Origin: Chitinophagaceae bacterium
Lineage (GTDB): Bacteria; Bacteroidota; Bacteroidia; Chitinophagales; REEL01
NCBI GenBank assembly: GCA_007695095.1
Contig: REEL01000122.1
Span: 1-46,268, forward strand
DNA: 46,268 nt
Direction of reading: 5' to 3'
Shown here: one piece after another, positions 44,577 to 46,268 of the stretch
Numbering within the stretch: position 1 is the first letter of the stretch
How the letters are laid out: the number at the start of each line of letters is the position of its first letter
Notes under the pieces: generated by a model
Told to the model about the DNA's origin: nothing
What the model saw: only the letters and a program-made list of their open reading frames with translations
Database searches by the model: none
Position numbers and translations under genes: made by a program

Positions 44577-45020
44577 TTATTTTTTACTTTTCAATTTCGA
44601 TTCTCTGTCAAGCATGGTTTGTATAGATGATTTTTTAAGTAAATCTACGGTTATATTTCTCATTTCTAAAAAAACATCCCTGATACCACAGGTTTCTTCA
44701 TCCTTACACTCTTCGCAACGTTCATAATACAGATAAGTCACACAAGGGAGCAAAGCTATAGGACCATCAAACAAACGCATTATTTCAGCTAATGTGATAT
44801 TTTCCGGACGCTTCTGTAAAAAATAGCCACCCCCCTTTCCCCTCTTGCTATTCACAATTCCGGCTTTCTTCATATCAAGTAAAATTGACTCCAAAAACTT
44901 TTGCGGAATTTTTTCACTTTGGGCAATTTGACTTATTAAAACAGGCTCCTGAGACGACTTAGCTTCCTTTGATAGATATACCAAAGCATTTAAAGCGTAT
45001 TTTGTTTTCTTGGAAAGCAT
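44577..45020 (-). CDS. Rrf2-family transcriptional regulator
   Basis: 147 aa from ATG 45020, the family start (MLSKKTKYALNALVYLSKEA); a TTG 12 codons earlier is unlikely. The winged HTH includes LISQIAQSEKIPQKFLESIL and KKAGIVNSKRGKGGGYFL. Four Cys follow (Cys93, Cys102, Cys105, Cys111, in LPCVTYLYYERCEECKDEET), of the type that bind an iron-sulfur cluster in IscR or RsrR, so redox or Fe-S sensing is plausible. It is the first gene of a minus-strand group with the permease and TPR genes and may control them. Confidence 0.9.
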   Translation of the reverse strand: MLSKKTKYALNALVYLSKEAKSSQEPVLISQIAQSEKIPQKFLESILLDMKKAGIVNSKRGKGGGYFLQKRPENITLAEIMRLFDGPIALLPCVTYLYYERCEECKDEETCGIRDVFLEMRNITVDLLKKSSIQTMLDRESKLKSKK

Positions 45021-45171
45021 GTTTTTAGGAGTCTTATATTTAGAAAATCTATACAAGAGTAAAAATAAGTGATTTGCCCTTAGCAGATAATGTTTCTTTA
45101 ATTGAAATAATTTATTTTTGATGATTTCTAGCTTTCTTTTAGTTAAAAAAGCTATTTCAACTCAAAAATAT

Positions 45172-45179
45172 TAATTTTG
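45172..45179 (+). promoter_or_regulatory. Candidate -7 box for the WD40-like gene
   Basis: TAATTTTG, exact TAnnTTTG match, 8 nt before the ATG at 45188, so any leader would be very short. Another exact box, TATTTTTG, is at 45113-45120 and would give a leader of about 60 nt. Neither has a clear TTG at the -33 distance. Confidence 0.35.
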
Positions 45180-45187
45180 AATTCATA

Positions 45188-46102
45188 ATGACACTCAGAA
45201 GCATACTAATTTACTTTTTAAGTTTACTAATATTTCAATTGAAAGCAAATCCGCCGGATGATGTTATTCAAACCATTTCATCTGCTGAAATTACACATAC
45301 CGGATTTAGTTCAGAAAAAAACTTTTTAACCATCGGCAATGCTGAGGGCTATGTGTTTTTGTATGATGCTGCTGAGTATAAGCTCACGAGAGTACTAAAA
45401 CCTTTCGAAACAGGATTGACTTCTGTTTTTTATAATGAGCGGGAAAAAACACTGGTTTCAATTTCAAATGAAAACAATATTTTTATTCGAAAAGATGATG
45501 GTACGCAACATACCATTGAAGCTGAAAATGATTTTAAAGCCGGAATGAAAATGGTTTTTTTCAAGAATAAGCTTTATTTTTTCAGCAATAATAGACTTCA
45601 CAGACTTGATGTCGAAGGCGACCTTAGCATTATTGAATTTGAAAAAGAAATTATCTCCGTGAAGCCTTTTAACCGAAATTTATTAGCTGTTTTTTCAAAA
45701 AACGGAGCCTTTCTTTATAATCCTGAGAAAAATGAAACCTCTGATTTTAAATCTTTTGATGAAATTGAAAATGGTTTTCAGGTTTTTCAAATCAGAAACA
45801 GGCGTTATTTTGTGGTGGATGAAAATGGAAAAATCTATCGTGTTCGATGTAGAAACTTCCGGGAAAGGGAAGAGTTTCAGTCAGGAGTTTTATCATGGCC
45901 GGTCAATAACGGCAAAAAATGGGTAAGTGTATTTTCTTCCGGAGAAGTAAAAGTCTTATCCGGCGATGAAGAAACGATATGGTTTAATATGTTTCATTCG
46001 GGAGAAAGAAGCCTGAAGCTGCATTTTGAAAACAATATTATGATGGGCGGAACCCAAAACGGCAGGGTATTCATTTGGAATATCCATAACTTAGAATTAT
46101 AG
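45188..46102 (+). CDS. Secreted WD40/propeller-like protein
   Basis: 304 aa. Signal peptide MTLRSILIYFLSLLIFQLKA, then a beta-propeller: AEITHTGFSSEKNFLTIGNA with EGYVFLYDAAEYKLTRVLKP, ISNENNIFIRKDDGTQHTIE, KPFNRNLLAVFSKNGAFLYN, and GGTQNGRVFIWNIHNLEL at the C-terminus. The repeats have the WD-like 'x-G-x-V-x-(I/L)-(W/Y)' ends. No enzyme motif; the role is unknown. It is divergent from the Rrf2 gene with a 167-nt gap. Confidence 0.75.
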   Translation: MTLRSILIYFLSLLIFQLKANPPDDVIQTISSAEITHTGFSSEKNFLTIGNAEGYVFLYDAAEYKLTRVLKPFETGLTSVFYNEREKTLVSISNENNIFIRKDDGTQHTIEAENDFKAGMKMVFFKNKLYFFSNNRLHRLDVEGDLSIIEFEKEIISVKPFNRNLLAVFSKNGAFLYNPEKNETSDFKSFDEIENGFQVFQIRNRRYFVVDENGKIYRVRCRNFREREEFQSGVLSWPVNNGKKWVSVFSSGEVKVLSGDEETIWFNMFHSGERSLKLHFENNIMMGGTQNGRVFIWNIHNLEL

Positions 46103-46147
46103 CTTTCTCATTTTCCATCATAATTTTCCCATTAAAAACCCCTTTCT

Positions 46148-46174
46148 AACCCTTTTTTTTAGAAAAAAAGGGTT
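46148..46174. terminator. Symmetric hairpin with A/T tracts
   Basis: Twelve-base arms AACCCTTTTTTT / AAAAAAAGGGTT around TAG, perfect. It can act as a terminator from both sides and is the first stem-loop after the WD40-like gene. It also lies at the edge of the repeat-like segment that follows. Confidence 0.6.
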
Positions 46175-46268
46175 AACAAAAAAATCGCGGCTGAATTCCT
46201 CCTTGACCCGCTGTGCTTTCACTTGCTAAAAATTTTAAACTCCTTGCGTCGAACAGTAAAATTTTTCA
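46175..46268. repeat. Probable interspersed repeat segment at the right edge
   Basis: Contains gcggctgaattcctccttg, acccgctgtgctttcacttgc and actccttgcgtcgaac, richer in GC than the flanks. From memory, strings like this (on the other strand GCACAGCGGGTCAAGGAGG, AATTCAGCCGCGATTTTTTT) recur in Bacteroidota intergenic DNA. It runs off the window, so its far end is not seen. It differs from the element near 780-925. Confidence 0.4.

Overview
The window is a piece of a low-GC Bacteroidota (Bacteroidetes) chromosome. Evidence for the phylum: a C-terminal type IX secretion (Por) sorting domain (33690-34613), an IPExxxVDY-family protein next to pyk, a DUF4286 protein, the pheT / coiled-coil / zapA order, a LUD-domain gene after ftsH, and several promoters of the Bacteroidota type (TTG, 17-23 nt, TAnnTTTG). 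I cannot name the genus. No phage, CRISPR array, complete insertion sequence, tRNA or rRNA is visible. Almost everything is housekeeping.

Layout. 1-1096: a gene-poor start with a 20-bp palindrome, the decayed remains of a HigA-type antitoxin, and a GC-rich segment that looks like an interspersed repeat. 1097-2190: a DECR1-like 2,4-dienoyl-CoA reductase and a small Kazal-type lipoprotein. 2321-6318: pheT, a coiled-coil protein, zapA and an alpha/beta hydrolase. 6450-7555: an ECF-type sigma factor followed by an 81-aa acidic protein. 7756-11125: a possible 42-aa ORF, nth, recA, a LexA-like XRE/S24 repressor with a candidate autoregulatory operator, and yidD. 11261-13879: a large membrane-anchored protein with a propeller-like C-terminus. 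13886-16699, minus strand: psd, cdsA, a DUF2007 protein and a CPBP protease, that is, phospholipid synthesis plus membrane proteins. 16736-19170: dusB, a LemA-like protein and a YugP-type zinc peptidase. 19357-23337: rplM-rpsI-rpsB-tsf, a strong terminator, then pyrH-frr.

23349-26240, minus strand: DUF4286, a large secreted TPR protein and a YdcF/SanA-type protein. 26280-33633: a ferredoxin-NADP reductase-like flavoprotein, birA (minus strand), rsfS, ftsH, a LUD protein, lpxH, a secreted propeller-like protein and prfA. 33690-35419: a T9SS cargo protein and an outer-membrane beta-barrel. 35416-37267, minus strand: IPExxxVDY protein and pyk. 37704-39920: acpP-fabF-rnc. 39987-45020, minus strand: an RND/MMPL transporter, a TPR protein, a MacB-type permease and an Rrf2 regulator. 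45188-46102: a secreted WD40-like protein. The right end holds a repeat-like segment with a 12-bp hairpin.

Themes are translation (pheT, rplM, rpsI, rpsB, tsf, frr, prfA, rsfS, dusB), lipid and envelope biogenesis (acpP, fabF, psd, cdsA, lpxH, yidD) and DNA repair (nth, recA and the S24 repressor). Several start codons are TTG, often overlapping the previous stop codon. I found no clearly new biological system. The observations most worth checking are the RecA-adjacent S24 repressor with its TACTA-TTTT-TAGTA palindrome, the antitoxin pseudogene beside repeat-like DNA, the possible leaderless small ORF before nth, and the orphan MacB-type permease beside a cysteine-bearing Rrf2 regulator.
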